From positions 200,158,341 to 200,222,340 of the forward strand of contig NC_081408.1 in NCBI RefSeq assembly GCF_030272615.1: a DNA stretch of 64,000 nucleotides, read 5' to 3'. A program made the translations under genes and the position numbers. The notes under the pieces are model-generated. The model saw nothing but the letters and a program-made list of their open reading frames with translations, made no database searches and had not been told where the DNA came from. This DNA comes from Cryptomeria japonica. Its lineage: Eukaryota > Streptophyta > Pinopsida > Cupressales > Cupressaceae. Position 1 is the first letter of the stretch; every line of letters begins with the position of its first letter. Positions 12,316 to 23,971 of this stretch are shown piece by piece.

Positions 12316-12549
12316 AACCAATAGGTTTTCGTCCTTAGGCAATGGTACAAGATCCCATGTATCATTCTTTTTCAAAGCTGCCATTTCTTCCTCCATAGCA
12401 ATCTTTTAGGATTCTGCATCATTCATACCTAATGCCTCTTCTACAGATTTCGGTTCATCCACACTAGTATTTAGAGCAAAAATACATCTCCAATCATTAG
12501 GTGAATACCTTTCAGGTGGTTGTCTATGTCTTGTAGACCTTCGAACAAG
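12316..12549 (-). pseudogene. Copia-1 linker between integrase and RT (stops and frameshift)
   Basis: In frame with the integrase part this reads through a Ser/Arg/Pro-rich linker into MEEEMAALKKNDTWDLVPLP, the conserved entry to Copia RT. It is broken by TAG at 12550-12552, a TAA near 12406 (just before the MEEEM segment) and the one-base deletion near 12330. The surrounding residues suggest Gln at the first stop. Confidence 0.75.
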
Positions 12550-12552
12550 CTA

Positions 12553-14067
12553 AGTTGGAGGTTCTTCCTCCTCTTCTGAAGATTCAGAGCTAGACGAGCT
12601 CTCCTCAAATTCTTGTCTATCTAGGGGTCTCGATTCAACTCTTTCAGGTGTAGAAGGAAGTTGAATCACATCTTCCTTTTTAGTCTGTTCTGGATGCAAT
12701 GTAACAGAAGGAGACTTAATTTCTCTAAAAATAACACTTCTACTGTGAATTACCTTTTGTGCAACAGGGTCCCAAAGCTTGTATCCTTTCACACCATAAC
12801 TATATCCGATGAAGATACATTTCACAACCTTGTTCTCCAACTTTGTTCGCTTCTCCTTTGGCACATGTGCATATGCCTCGCAACCAAAAACTCTAAGATG
12901 TCTCAATGAAGGCTTGTGACCTGACCATGCTTCCATAGGCATTTTATCAACAAGAGCTAATGTAGGAGACCTGTTAATCAGGTAGCAAGCAGTGGCAACA
13001 GCTTCAGCCCAAAACTTTTGTTCGAGACCAGCACCACTCAACATACTCCTAGCCTTCTCCATCAGTGTCCTGTTCATTCTTTCTGCAACTCCATTCTGCT
13101 GTGGAGAATACGGAGTTGTCTTCTGCCTATTAATTCCATAGTCTTTACAAAATCTATCAAAATCATTAGAGCAAAACTCACCGCCATTATCAGTTCTCAA
13201 ACATTTTATTTTCTTTCCAGTCTGCAACTCAACCATTGCTTTAAATTCTTTAAAATGACTAAAAACTTCAGATTTACTCTTTAGAAAATATACCCATGTC
13301 CTTCTACTAAAATCATCAATAAATGAAACATAATATGTGGATTTTCCAATCGAAGAGACATCTACTGGACCAAACACATCAGAATGGATAAGATCCAAAA
13401 CACCACAAGTTTTATGAGAACTCGAGTAAAACTGAACGCGGTTTTGTTTTCCATAAATGCAATGCTCACAGAAATCAAAGTCAAGATTACAATCATTCAA
13501 ACCTTCAACAAGATTTTTATTTTTCAAGGTCCTTAGACCCTTTTCTCCAATGTGACCAAGTCTCTGGTGCCATAACATAGTCTTCTCTGTAGGTAACTTT
13601 GCTTCAGACGAAAGAGCACCCTTAGGTACCCAAAACCTAATTCCATCTGCTGAAGGTGAAACCTTCAAATCTTCCAGTGAAGTATCCGCAGATTTTCTTT
13701 TTACAGAAGTGCTATTACATTCAACAGTGTATGCTTCAAGCTTATGCAAAGTGCCAAACCTGACATCTCTAGCAACTACCATAGTACCCTTAATCATCTT
13801 ACATCCTGCTTCAGAAAAGACTACCTGCACACCTGCATCTATCAGTTTGCTCACAGATAACAGGTTTCGTTTTAATCCAGGGATATGCAGCACACCATTA
13901 ATCTTTTTTATTCTACCATCAAAAAACCTGATTCTAACTTTACCTCGACCAACCATGTCTAGATGTGAATCATCACCCAAGTACACCTTACCTCCATTAA
14001 ATCCTTCATATTCAGAAAACCAATCTTTATTGGAAGTCATATGAAAAGATGCATCTGAGTCAATTAG
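12553..14067 (-). pseudogene. Copia-1 protease end and integrase
   Basis: The frame continues from gag after a TAG at 14068-14070. The protease active site lies just past this stop and reads DSD where DSG is expected, so the protease is also mutated. The pre-integrase zinc region shows the H-H-C-C pattern (WHQRLGHIG, then CEHCIYGKQ). The integrase catalytic triad is present: Asp in DLIHSDVFGPV, Asp in CLRTDNGGEF and Glu in NGVAERMN. The C-terminus ends in a Ser/Glu tract before TAG 12550. In the family, integrase inserts the cDNA into the genome. Confidence 0.9.
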
Positions 14068-14922
14068 CTAGGCATCATTACCTGCATGAGTTGCCAAAGC
14101 CGCAATAAATGCATCGCCATCTTCCTTGTCAGACTCAGAATCAGAATCGAACTTTTTCTTTTTCTTCTTCTTCTTTTCTTCTTTGCAGTCCTTACGGACG
14201 TGACCCCGTTTACTGCAATTCAAGCAAATGACTTTGGACTTTCCAGGAGATTTCGATCTCCCTTTGGATTTGGACTTGTCGCGCTTCTCATTATTCTTGC
14301 CTTTCTCCCTAGGTCTTCCACGAACGGTTAGGGCTTCCTTTGAACTGATGGATACCTTCCTTCGCATCTCTTCACCGAGTAGGGAACCCACCACGTCTTC
14401 AGATTTCAAAACAACAGAAGTACTACCGATAGCCATAACAAGAGAATCCCACGAATCAGGCAAAGAGCAAAGCAAGATCTGACATTTCTCCTCCTCATCC
14501 ATCTTAACACCGACGGATACTAATTGAGCCACCAACATATTGAATGCTTCCAAGTGGTCTGCAATTCGTCCACCCTCTTCCATCTTCAAGGAATACAATT
14601 TCTTTCTTAAGAAAATTTGATTTAATAAAGATTTCACTTGATACATCTCACCAAGCTTAGTCCATAGCTTCTTTGCAGAGTTCTCTTCATGGACATTGAT
14701 TAGAACAGAATCTGCCAGGCACAGTCTAATTAGACCCTTGGCTTTCCGGTCCATAACATCATACTGAGCTGCCGCAGTAGGATTTGAGGGCCTTTGGACA
14801 TTCGCATCAACAGCATCCCAAAGATCTCGATCTATTAGTAGATCTTCCATCTTCAGCTTCCACATCTCAAAATTACTTCCATTAAATTTCTCCACCTCTA
14901 TTCTCCCCAACGAACTCGCCAT
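14068..14922 (-). pseudogene. Copia-1 gag
   Basis: 284 codons from ATG 14922, the first ATG after the primer site region. The UBN2-type capsid region covers about residues 10-190 (KFNGSNFEMWKLKMEDLL at the start, LLCSLPDSWDSL later). A CX2CX4HX4C zinc knuckle (CLNCSKRGHVRKDC) lies at 233-246, followed by a run of Lys and an acidic tail. The family role is packaging of element RNA into particles. The TAG at 14068-14070 sits where a Trp precedes the protease in relatives (W-L-I-D-S), so gag now terminates early instead of continuing into pol. Confidence 0.9.
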
Positions 14923-15031
14923 CTGAATATTCCTGCAACAAGATCAAAAAGTGTCTTTTGCACAAGCTCCCATTCAAATCTGGATTAGTTCAAAAAACCC
15001 AACTGCCCACAATTGAAACCAAAGGTGATCA

Positions 15032-15044
15032 GGCTCTGATACCA
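15032..15044 (-). promoter_or_regulatory. Copia-1 primer binding site (initiator Met tRNA)
   Basis: On the minus strand TGGTATCAGAGCC lies two bases after the 5' LTR, complementary to the 3' end of plant initiator Met tRNA, the standard Copia primer. Confidence 0.92.
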
Positions 15045-15046
15045 CT

Positions 15047-15942
15047 TGTAAGGAAGTTAAGTAGCGGAAACAACTTCCTACACTAACCTTGAGAGGAGGG
15101 TAATGCAAAACTTTTTCAGATCATTACAACAGTTACAGAAAATAGAAATAGATATAATAACATTCATACCAGAACACAATGATTTACGTGGGGAAAACCC
15201 TTTCAGGAGAAAAACCCCACACTCCAAAAGCAGCTCAATATTTTATTCAGCAATAAAAAATAGATTACAACATACTTGTAGAGCAAGCTCTTCGTAGGAG
15301 TACCACTAATCAGAGATTCAGAGGCAACTCAATAGCCATAAGACTCTTACACACAACCTCTATCTCACACACCTCATAAATAGGAGATACAATACAAGAA
15401 ACCGTCAAACGGTATTACAAAACCATGGGCTAAAACCACCCAATAAGGTGTAGCCGACCTTATCTCCCTTCTAGATGCCCTATGACATGTTAAAGCACAC
15501 ATCAACACGTGTCACTCCCTTTTTACAGCTCATTTATGTATTCGATACAAATTATTTTTCCTATTTCAAGAGTACAAACTTTCGGAGGCCATAACTTGAG
15601 AACCAAGTGTCTGATTGACGAACCGTTTGAAGCGCCGGAAAGCTCTTGAAGTGCTCTATCACCTCGTAACCCACCTTTGTCGGTTACAGCCACTTTTCAG
15701 GGCATTTCGGAGCCTCTAAAGTCCCCAAAATTAAGTTTAAACATTTTATTGCACCCCTCCAAGACGAAAACTTTAATATCTTCAAAACTAGCTGTGACCT
15801 TGCGACGCAACTTTATCGGAATGCTTATCTAGCCAACCAGAAGCTTCAGGGAGAGTTTCGCACCATTTCGTGCTCAAATGAAAACTTACTATAAATAGTA
15901 ACCTCGCATAAATGCAAGGTTGAGACACCATTTTTCCCAACA
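15047..15942 (-). repeat. Copia-1 5' LTR
   Basis: 896 bp, matching 9926-10820 with one single-base length difference and roughly 18 substitutions. On the minus strand it would carry the promoter. Confidence 0.92.
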
Positions 15943-16071
15943 AATTTCAGTTATATGATCAAAGAAGTATGTAGTTTTGAAATTAGTGACTGCAAGGTTT
16001 TTGAAAAGATTTTAAAAAAAATAGTAAGGTGCATGGTCATGATAATGGTTCATTGACTGTTATAAAACCTG

Positions 16072-17625
16072 ATGGATCTAGATGTAGTTCCTAGATCCGT
16101 GAATCCTTTGTCAAATTTGAAAGAGATCAATATAGAAATTGAAAAATGTCTTCAAATGATCAAAGAGAGATTTGTCTGGTTGTTAAAAGGGAAAGTAGGG
16201 CTAAGAAGTAAAGGAGAATCATCATATGTCTTCTATGAAAGATTTTTAGCTGCATTGAATGAGCTTTCAATTGATAATAGACCCCCTGAGTCTATTTTAA
16301 TTGAGATATTCTTAGAGCTTTATGAGCCTAACTCAGTTAATTGGTCTACTGCCTTCAGAGAAAAATGTGTTGAATCTATTAAAGAATGGATAGATATGAT
16401 TGAAAGTAAGCAATCTGAAAATATACACAAGATTAAAAATAATTAAGGAGATGAGCCCCTGAGTGGATGTACCTCCTATGATGCTGAATGTGATTATTCT
16501 CCGCATGAAAGTTCAGATGTGTATTCAGAGCGAGAAGAAATTTGTGAGAACAATGATTGTTCAGCTAATTATGAGCCCATTGAGGTTTCAGATGCTAATG
16601 ATGTAGATCACCTTGTTGTTGATTTCAATCCACAATATGTTTGCAACCCTAGTTATGAAACTATGTTGCAACATATAGCAACACTTTATGAGCCACATGA
16701 TAAAGGTTATGATGCAGATGTGAGTTGTTGTAATAATGAAACAAATGTGCATAGAGACATGAGCACTGTTGATTTAATACCTTTATCAGATTGGGACAAT
16801 GTTTACAGCTCAGAGGATGAAGCCAAGAAAAATGGAAATGAAGAAGGTTCACTAAGTAGTGAACAAATTTCAAAGCTCTTAGCTGCTGATTTTCAGAGGT
16901 ATGCATCCAAAAATGTGCCCAATCTCTCATGCCCAACCAGTACTTGTTTAGATATTGATGATGTTTTTGAGGGTGTGAAGTATGATACATATGTTATTGA
17001 TTCTTTCCCTATTTTTGATTTGAGTGATGGACAAGATGAAGATGCATATACGCTTGATAGGTGTGATAATGTAGATTCATATGTTGATATGAACTCAGAT
17101 TTTGGTATGCATTGTGTGGATCTTGTTGTTAAAAAGAATGACAAATTTGAAGTAGTTTTTTCAGATTTACAAGTGGGAAATGAACCATTGACAAGTGACA
17201 ATCACGTATTTTCATGTGTGCAAAGTGCTGATAGGGATTGTGATCAGCAAGACGAATTGCAGTCATGTTATGAGGAAGTTTTCCTCTCTAGTTTGCAAGC
17301 CATCATTGTGGAAGAGTGTTCATCATTTGAGAAAACTAGCAATAGAGATGTGCTTGATGTTTTCAACTTTCAGAATAAGTTAGGCCAGTTTTCATTTCAG
17401 CTGGGAAAGAGTGGTAAAGAGTATGGCACTCTTATGTTACCTGGTGATCAGCACGTTCAGCATTCGTTTGGTTTCCAAAGGTTGATTGATTATGAACATG
17501 CTACTGATTGTGACCAGCTGATTAGAAGTGGAAGTGTCTTTGATCAGGCAGATTGGAATGATGATCTCAACTTACCTCCGGTTAGTGGAAATGAAAATCA
17601 AGTGTTTGACAGAGGTAAGAATTGA
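16072..17625 (+). pseudogene. Unrecognised 517-codon frame of the LARD element, copy 2 (one stop)
   Basis: Same 1554-nt frame as 3383-4936, here broken only by TAA at 16444-16446 (GAA in copy 1). The last 368 codons, from about 16519, are open. By hand the two copies differ by about 27 amino acid replacements and only about 6 silent changes. This looks like unconstrained decay after duplication rather than purifying selection. No conserved domain was recognised. Confidence 0.6.
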
Positions 17626-17978
17626 TTTCAGTTTTGATAGCCTGGGGCCATTTATAAGTTGTATATTTTGTATAGTTGCTTTGCTTTCAGTTGTGTGGTT
17701 TTCAATAAAGTGCCTTGCTGTTTGGGTAGAATAAAGAATCCCTATTTTGAGAAGAGAAGAATTGAGAGAAGAATGACCCATTTTTTGGGTGGTCTGCTTA
17801 ACTAAAGATATCTGGATTCTTGTGTTGATCTTGCAGTCAACCATCCCCAGTCAGAGCCACTGTTGGGAGTATTTAAAAGCTGAGTCAAGTCTATAGGCCT
17901 ATTTCAAAATTTTGCTCTGCATGTTAGAAAAGTACCTAAATAAGTCAGTTTGAATGCCTAGTTAGCAAGGGGGTAAAA

Positions 17979-20900
17979 TGGAGCCGATTGATTTTTAGAG
18001 GGTAAGGCTCGGGATTCATGTCCCACACCTTTCATTTGGCCTATTCAATGTGTTGCAACTTTCAGAATTCAGTTTGGAGAAGTTTATCAAGTACCCATTT
18101 TGAGGGGTGAGCTGAAAGTGCATTCTAGGCACAAGTGCAAATTTTATGGAGTAGCCTTCTTTGAGCGATTACATCTTTTTCCCTGTTGATTGTCATGGAG
18201 AAACAAAATGGATTCAATTGTATGCATTAATGTGAGTCACCCTGCAAAATTTTAGGTCTTGACGAATCCATTTGCTTAGTTTTCAAAACCGAATCCGTTT
18301 GCAGTTTGTGTGTTTTGGCAAGTCCCTGTTTCGACAGCTAGTCGGAGCCCTGTTTTGCACAATTATAAAACTTGCCTCAGTAAGCATCATTCCAAAGTGT
18401 TTCTTTCAGGTTGATGTCAGTATAAATGGTGAGCTACGTTTCAAATTTCAAGTCCTTATCAATCCGTTTGTAGTTTGTAATGTTTGCACAAGTGTAAAAA
18501 TGCCCCGTTGAGCGTCATGTCAGAATGTTTGTCCTAGGCTAATGTTGGTATAAATGGTGAGCTACATTTCAAATTTCAAGCTTCTATCAATCCGTTTAAT
18601 CGATTTTCAAATGGACTCATTTTGCCATCAAATTCAGTTATCCGCACTTTCAGTGTTAGATCAGTTAATGTAGCCGTTTTGGTGAGCGCACCATTTGCAT
18701 CCTGTCAGTCTCGTTATCAAACTGAGAATTCAAAGATTTAATATGTACTTAAAGGTACCTATGTTTTGAATTTGAGAGCTTACGGAGGTCGTTTGATATT
18801 TTTGAGAAAGGCATCATGTGTTGCCAGAACATTGACTTCATCAGGTCCACAGTGTCGACAAAGCCAGTTGGCCATTTTCGGAAATTAATATCTCTTCACT
18901 TCGGACTCATCTTGAGAAACCATTTGGTAGAAATCATCCTTGTATATCAAAGTACATGCCTGTCAGATGGCGAGCTCCAGAAAGATGTTTTGACAAGTTT
19001 GAAAATTACGTCTTCGCGATTAAATGTGAAAATTGTGGCGTAATTGCCTGAAGGTTGTAAAATGCAATTTTATGATTCGAAAACAAAGCCGATCATCTCC
19101 AAAGGTATGTTTGAGGTCTGCAAAGCTTTTCAGAAGTCAGTTGTATGAAAACGAAATTTTTTTTAGTCGGACCCATTTTGGGGCCCGACCTAGCTCATGC
19201 CTGTGCATTGATTTTACTGGCAACTTGGTTTGCTAAGAGAATTTCATAATGTTGAAATGTGGTTTGTAATCATAGAACATGTCATATGAGTTCAAGATGC
19301 TAATAGAACTCCAGGAAATTTCAAAGTGGAGAGTATTACTAAATTCTCCTTTGGCGACAGAGAAGGGACATTTAGAAATTCAAGCAAAATGCAGCTGGAA
19401 GGTGGAACGTGAAAGGCAAATGGTAGAGGCAGCAATTAAACACTTTCAAATAAGTTTCAATTGGCAGGCATTAAGTCGAATCCAATAGATTGTGGCATGA
19501 TGAATGGAGGAAAGGCAAATGGTAGAGGCAACAATTGAACACTTTCAGGCAAGTTGCAATTAGCAAATGAATACAAGTAAAATCCCTCTTTCACGTGGCT
19601 GTCATGTGTGGGTAAAAGGCTACTATAAAAGTTCCAACAAATATGTTGAAAATCTGAAATCTTCAGCAAATAACAAAATGCCATTAGCCATTGTAAAGGC
19701 AAATTCCACAACCTTCATTCTCCTTGCTGTGTGTGATGGCTGGGAGTGTAATTTAAAACTCCCAAACAAATGCAAGTAGTAGGTTGTAGCTTTGGAAGGG
19801 GGTTTTAAAGAAAACACTTCAAACAACAAATGCAAACGATAGTCCAACATTTTCCTCACATGCTCCCCTCTATGTGTTTTTTTTTTTAGATGGCGTTGAA
19901 GTTAACAACAGCAAAATGTAAAGGAAATGCAGATTTGGCAGATGAATGCTAGTCCACTCCCCCATGTTTTTTCCTCATCCTTCCATGCTGAATGTGTAGT
20001 TTGGGAAGCAAAAAACCAACAGCAAGTAGAACATGCTAGACTACGTGGGTTATGAAAGTCTCCAATCAAATGCAAAATCCTCCCTATTGTGCGTGGCATG
20101 GAGAGGGCATTAAAACATGTTTTATCAAATGCAAGTATTGGCTGGCAGTATTCCCCTTGTGTGGATGGTGAAGGGGCAGCGTTTTAAACCTTAGGCAATA
20201 GACATTCAAGTTGCAACCATTAAAGCTCAGGCAAAAGCTTCAAAATTGCAGTCCTAGGCATAGATGATTATCCCACATTGGCTGTGCACTAGGAGCTTTT
20301 AGTATTTATATACAAAAATGCACTATATTATAATGTCTAAGCCATAAAGGGTTTTGACACAAGGTGCTTCTGGGCGCCCAAGGCGGGCCAATGCACGAGC
20401 ACACTTCCCGAGGTGATAGAGGAGTTTACAAGACGAAGACCAAGTGGACCCCACACAGGCACGCTTCTCGAGGAAAATAGGCAAAATTTTGCAGACGAAG
20501 GTTGGGTTAATGAGCGAGCAAGTTCGAGAGAGATCAACGGCTCACGCTATTTCGCGACGGGAGATGCACGTAGTTTAAACCCCGCGAAATAGCGAAAGTG
20601 AATGAGAGCCGTCCACGTGTGGTGATAGGTGGCAGTCCAGCAGGCGGGTCCCGGTGAGGTGGCACACAATTGGTGCACAGGTGGCAGTCCAGTGGCGATG
20701 ACGTGGCGGCCAAGTGGCAGTGACGAAGCAGATGTCATGGCGATGATGAGGTGTCATCCCAGGTGGCATCCGATCAACCCCTTCGACCAATCAGATCCCG
20801 CCACGTGGCAAGGCGTCAGATCACAAATGGAGGCAAAAATCAAATTTAAAATGATTAGATGATATAGTTTTAACTATAGAGAAATTCGAAAAATTCAAAT

Positions 20901-22017
20901 GATGGGTGCATGTTGAGGATTAATTCGCCCAGGGCTCAATTGTTTGCCAAAGTATAAAGTGTTATATGTTTTCGGAAAGCTCTCAGAGTGAGGAATCTGA
21001 TTAAGAATTTAATTTTGACAAATGTGGGATATTTTAGAAGAAGTTTCCATGGGAACAAAATTCAGTTAGAGAGGAGAGACACTTGGCAATTTTCAGTTGT
21101 GGATTTGTTTTTCTTCCCTCCTCTTTTTATTTCCCATTCTTCTCAGTTGTAAGGGTTCCAGAAATTTGGAGAATGGCTCCATTTTTTCATGGCTTTCAAT
21201 TCTGAGTATTCTTCCAGATTGTACAGAGAAGGGTTATCCGTTCAGTAATGGAGTTTGATTCTTTGCTATAGGTGTTCTTAGCTGCAGGTTCTTGTGTATG
21301 TAAGGCATGCACAAATTCACACAGAAGTTGTCTCTGGATTTGTATTTTTATTATAGTCAGATCAGATCCTCAAGGAGGATGAGATTTGCTATCTCAAGGA
21401 GGTAATTATGATTGTTTGCAGGGATTCTTCAAGGAAGAATTTAAATTCTATAATAAATCATGAATAATGGAATATAGTGTCTGGATTTGATATTTTCTAT
21501 GAGTGAGCTGAGTAATGCATTTATGCAAGGCATTAAATGCATGAATATTTAAAAATGAAGATGGATTTGCAGTATAAGGTTTCATTTATAGTTTGATGTG
21601 TGACTCTGTTGTCCTTGGATAAGGCACTACTCTTGCAAGTTTGGGGATGTTTCTTAGATATACATTTTAAAAGACAAATCTATTTCCCTTTATGTTTAGG
21701 GGTGTGTTCTTCTCATTCCAAGCTCTGTTTTCATTTATAATTTATACAGATCTAGCCAATCTGTAGTATGTTCCTAATTTGGTGAGCTTGTGGAATGGTT
21801 TGTCTGCTTATTGTTGATGCAGTCTTATGTTTGTGATTGTTGTATTTAATGCATCAAAAGGGTGTCCCCTCCTAGGTCTAGCAGAACCTGAAGTGCAGGA
21901 GGATCATTAGGATCCTATGTTATGTTGTCCAAGCCCTGAGGTGTTTCATTGATTGAGATTGGCTATCTCATAGATAGATTTGCAGGTGTCTTGGGTTATC
22001 ACTTTTGGTGAACAACA
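17979..22017 (+). repeat. LARD LTR copy 3 (3' LTR of the array)
   Basis: About 4.04 kb, ending GAACAACA at 22017 and followed directly by unrelated sequence (GGATTGATGA). That breakpoint proves the LTR 3' edge. The left edge is inferred (alternative 17774). The 156-bp CCAAT/ACGT segment is present. If GGATT is the target duplication, its partner lies upstream of the window. Confidence 0.75.
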
Positions 22018-22396
22018 GGATTGATGATAAATCGATCGCCAGATGACAAGATTGATAAGAGGACAATGATCGATGACAAATCGATCGCAAGATTGACAGG
22101 AGGACAAAACCCTAATTAGGATTGACGATTTTCAAAATGATGACAAATAAGCATGCACATTGATGCAATAGGATAAGATCGATTAAAATCATGACTGGAT
22201 AGTGTTGTCGACAAGACCAAATTCGAGAGCGAGATAAATGAGGAATGTAGAAGAATGACTCGATGTTCGCAAATGATAAAGACCAAGTGCAAAACATAGG
22301 AGAAATGTTAATGCAACACAAAAACCTAAAACGAGGCATTGCGCAAATGTTAAAGTATGACTCCGCAAGCGTTGACCATTTTTAGGTGTCTACACT
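22018..22396. repeat. Remnant of an older LTR ending GGTGTCTACA
   Basis: A non-coding block truncated on the left by the LARD array and ending in TTTTTAGGTGTCTACA at 22396. TGTAGACACC/GGTGTCTACA is a common terminal motif of plant Gypsy LTRs. Near its start GACAAATCGATCGC is repeated with variations. No partner LTR is seen in the window. Confidence 0.45.
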
Positions 22397-23971
22397 ATCA
22401 AATGAAGATGAGGCTCTGTACTTGCACACATGGAGTTAGTGGTATGCAGATGGAAAGTGGTGTTGCCACAAATGCATTATAGTTGGATATGGATGACATG
22501 TAGATATTATGCACACTACCAGTATGAAGGTAGAAACATGCAAATTGGTATACAAGGAGGATATCGGTATACAACCAAGTGAATAGAGAGACAAAAGTGA
22601 AGTGCTCTTAGTTTGATGAAGATGCACATGATGAGTAATCCTAGATTGTTGTTAAGGACTGACATGGTTGATGACCAGGCTGATAAGATCCACTGGCATA
22701 AGGAAGGAGAAGGAAAGAAGGTTAACTAGTGATGGAAGATGTACTAGTAGGGTTAGAGAACTAGTGGGGTTAGATGTCTAGTAGGTTTGCACCGGTTGAG
22801 TGTTTGGTTGGTTATTCTATCTGAACTTACACATAGGTCTAAGCTGACATGGATACTGATAGGTATGCCAAATGGAGTTGAAGTGACAAGCTTGTAGAGG
22901 CCGGTGAAGTATTGTGTCAATGAGGTTGTTGGTATTTGGCTAACATCTAACATTGACTGCGAAAATCATGGGAAGCATTGCGGAGGTGTGTGACTCGAGG
23001 AAGATCGAACATAGGTGATCAATGGGATATAGAGTGTCCAAGTGTAGAATGAGGTTGGTGATGCAATCTATAGAACCATTTATGGTGATTGATCTTGAAC
23101 CTTGCTAATGGACTGTCCATGTTTGCTAAGTTTAGCAAACATGGCTTGGAAGAAAGAAGATATGGTAGGAGATGCTTGATTGCTTATAGGCTGTTCATCC
23201 TTGTATAGAACAAGATTTGATTGGATCTGATTGACCTCATGATCAATGGTAAAAACCCTTGTGCGCCAATAGTTTGAAACTATTTTTTGGTAGGAAATAT
23301 TAGTAATAAGTATGAAGGAAGAAGACCATATTAGATGATGGTGGTTGGTGAAGGAGAGTGATCCTGAGTAGATAAGATTGAGAAGAGTCAAGGAACCTAA
23401 CATATGAAGAAAAATCTAGTAGGGAAGGTTAAACCGGTGAGAAGGTTTAATAGTGGCTTAATTGGCAAGATCAAACAAACTAGAAAACTACAAAGTGAGT
23501 TGCAGAGGTGAGAACTGGCAGTTTCCAAGCCAACTGGAAGGTAGTGAAGAGTGAAGCAACTGCATAAGTGTATGGGAGAGAAGATTCGATAGGTAGTGAG
23601 TAGAGTAATTGCTAGTAGGTGTATGTTCTTACTGACCCTCGAACAACAAGATTTAAAATCAGTGTGTCAGTAGTAACAAGTGAAGTTGAGCAGAGAGATT
23701 GAGAGAGAGATAGAAGGAAGAGTAGAAGTAAACCTATGAGGCAAACGACGTGAGAAACCAATAGGGTAAAGTGCATGCAGTGGTTATAAGACTCACTTGT
23801 AATCAGACTATTACTTTTGTAATTGATAATGTATATTATAGAGAACTGAGTTGGAGCTCGGTGCAAGGGTTGGTGCTGCTTGGGTTGGTGTTGAAGGTTT
23901 TCACTCCGAGGCTAGATTGGAGCAATAGACTCCAACAACACTTCTCATCGAGGTTTTTCCCATCTTGGGTT
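22397..23971. repeat. Degenerate retroelement DNA, target of Copia-2 (left part)
   Basis: No open frame with a recognisable domain. The last part (GAGGTTTTTCCCATCTTGGG, 23950-23969) followed by the sequence resuming at 31502 looks like the 3' part of an old Copia-type LTR, as does the CACCCCCACCCTTCTCAGTG stretch at 31663-31682. The block is therefore probably one damaged LTR split by Copia-2. Confidence 0.45.

Larger units (their letters stand above)
9921..15947 (-). mobile_element. Copia-1: full-length Ty1/Copia retrotransposon with target duplication
   Basis: The element spans 9926-15942 (6017 bp) and is flanked by AATTT at 9921-9925 and 15943-15947. The uninterrupted site is visible in the sister copy near 3256. 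The terminal repeats are 895 and 896 bp and differ at roughly 18-20 positions (about 2 %), so this is a fairly recent insertion. On the minus strand the order is 5' LTR (15047-15942), primer site, gag, protease, integrase, RT-RNase H, purine tract, 3' LTR. That integrase-before-RT order defines Copia. The gag start and RT style suggest a Tork-like lineage, which is a tentative call. Confidence 0.93.
9355..17978 (+). mobile_element. LARD internal domain, copy 2, split by Copia-1
   Basis: The primer site is at 9359-9376 and the hairpin at 9446-9480. The leader is interrupted at 9926 by a 6017-bp Copia element plus a 5-bp duplication, then resumes at 15943. After removing the insert the length is about 2.60 kb, the same as copy 1. 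The 517-codon frame follows at 16072. Confidence 0.8.
1..22017 (+). mobile_element. Tandem array of a LARD-like LTR retrotransposon (LTR-int-LTR-int-LTR)
   Basis: A unit of about 6.65 kb is repeated head to tail. Positions 1, 6511 and about 19171 start near-identical sequence. After removing the Copia insertion, the second unit matches the first in length. The third unit stops at 22017, exactly where the first two continue into an Arg-tRNA-type primer site (2695, 9359), which identifies the shared block as an LTR. The order is therefore LTR, internal, LTR, internal, LTR, as left by unequal recombination between elements or insertion next to a relative. No gag, protease, RT or integrase motif was found in either internal domain, hence the LARD-like label. 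LTR1 and LTR2 differ by roughly 2.5-3 % by eye. The 5' end of the array is outside the window. Confidence 0.85.
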
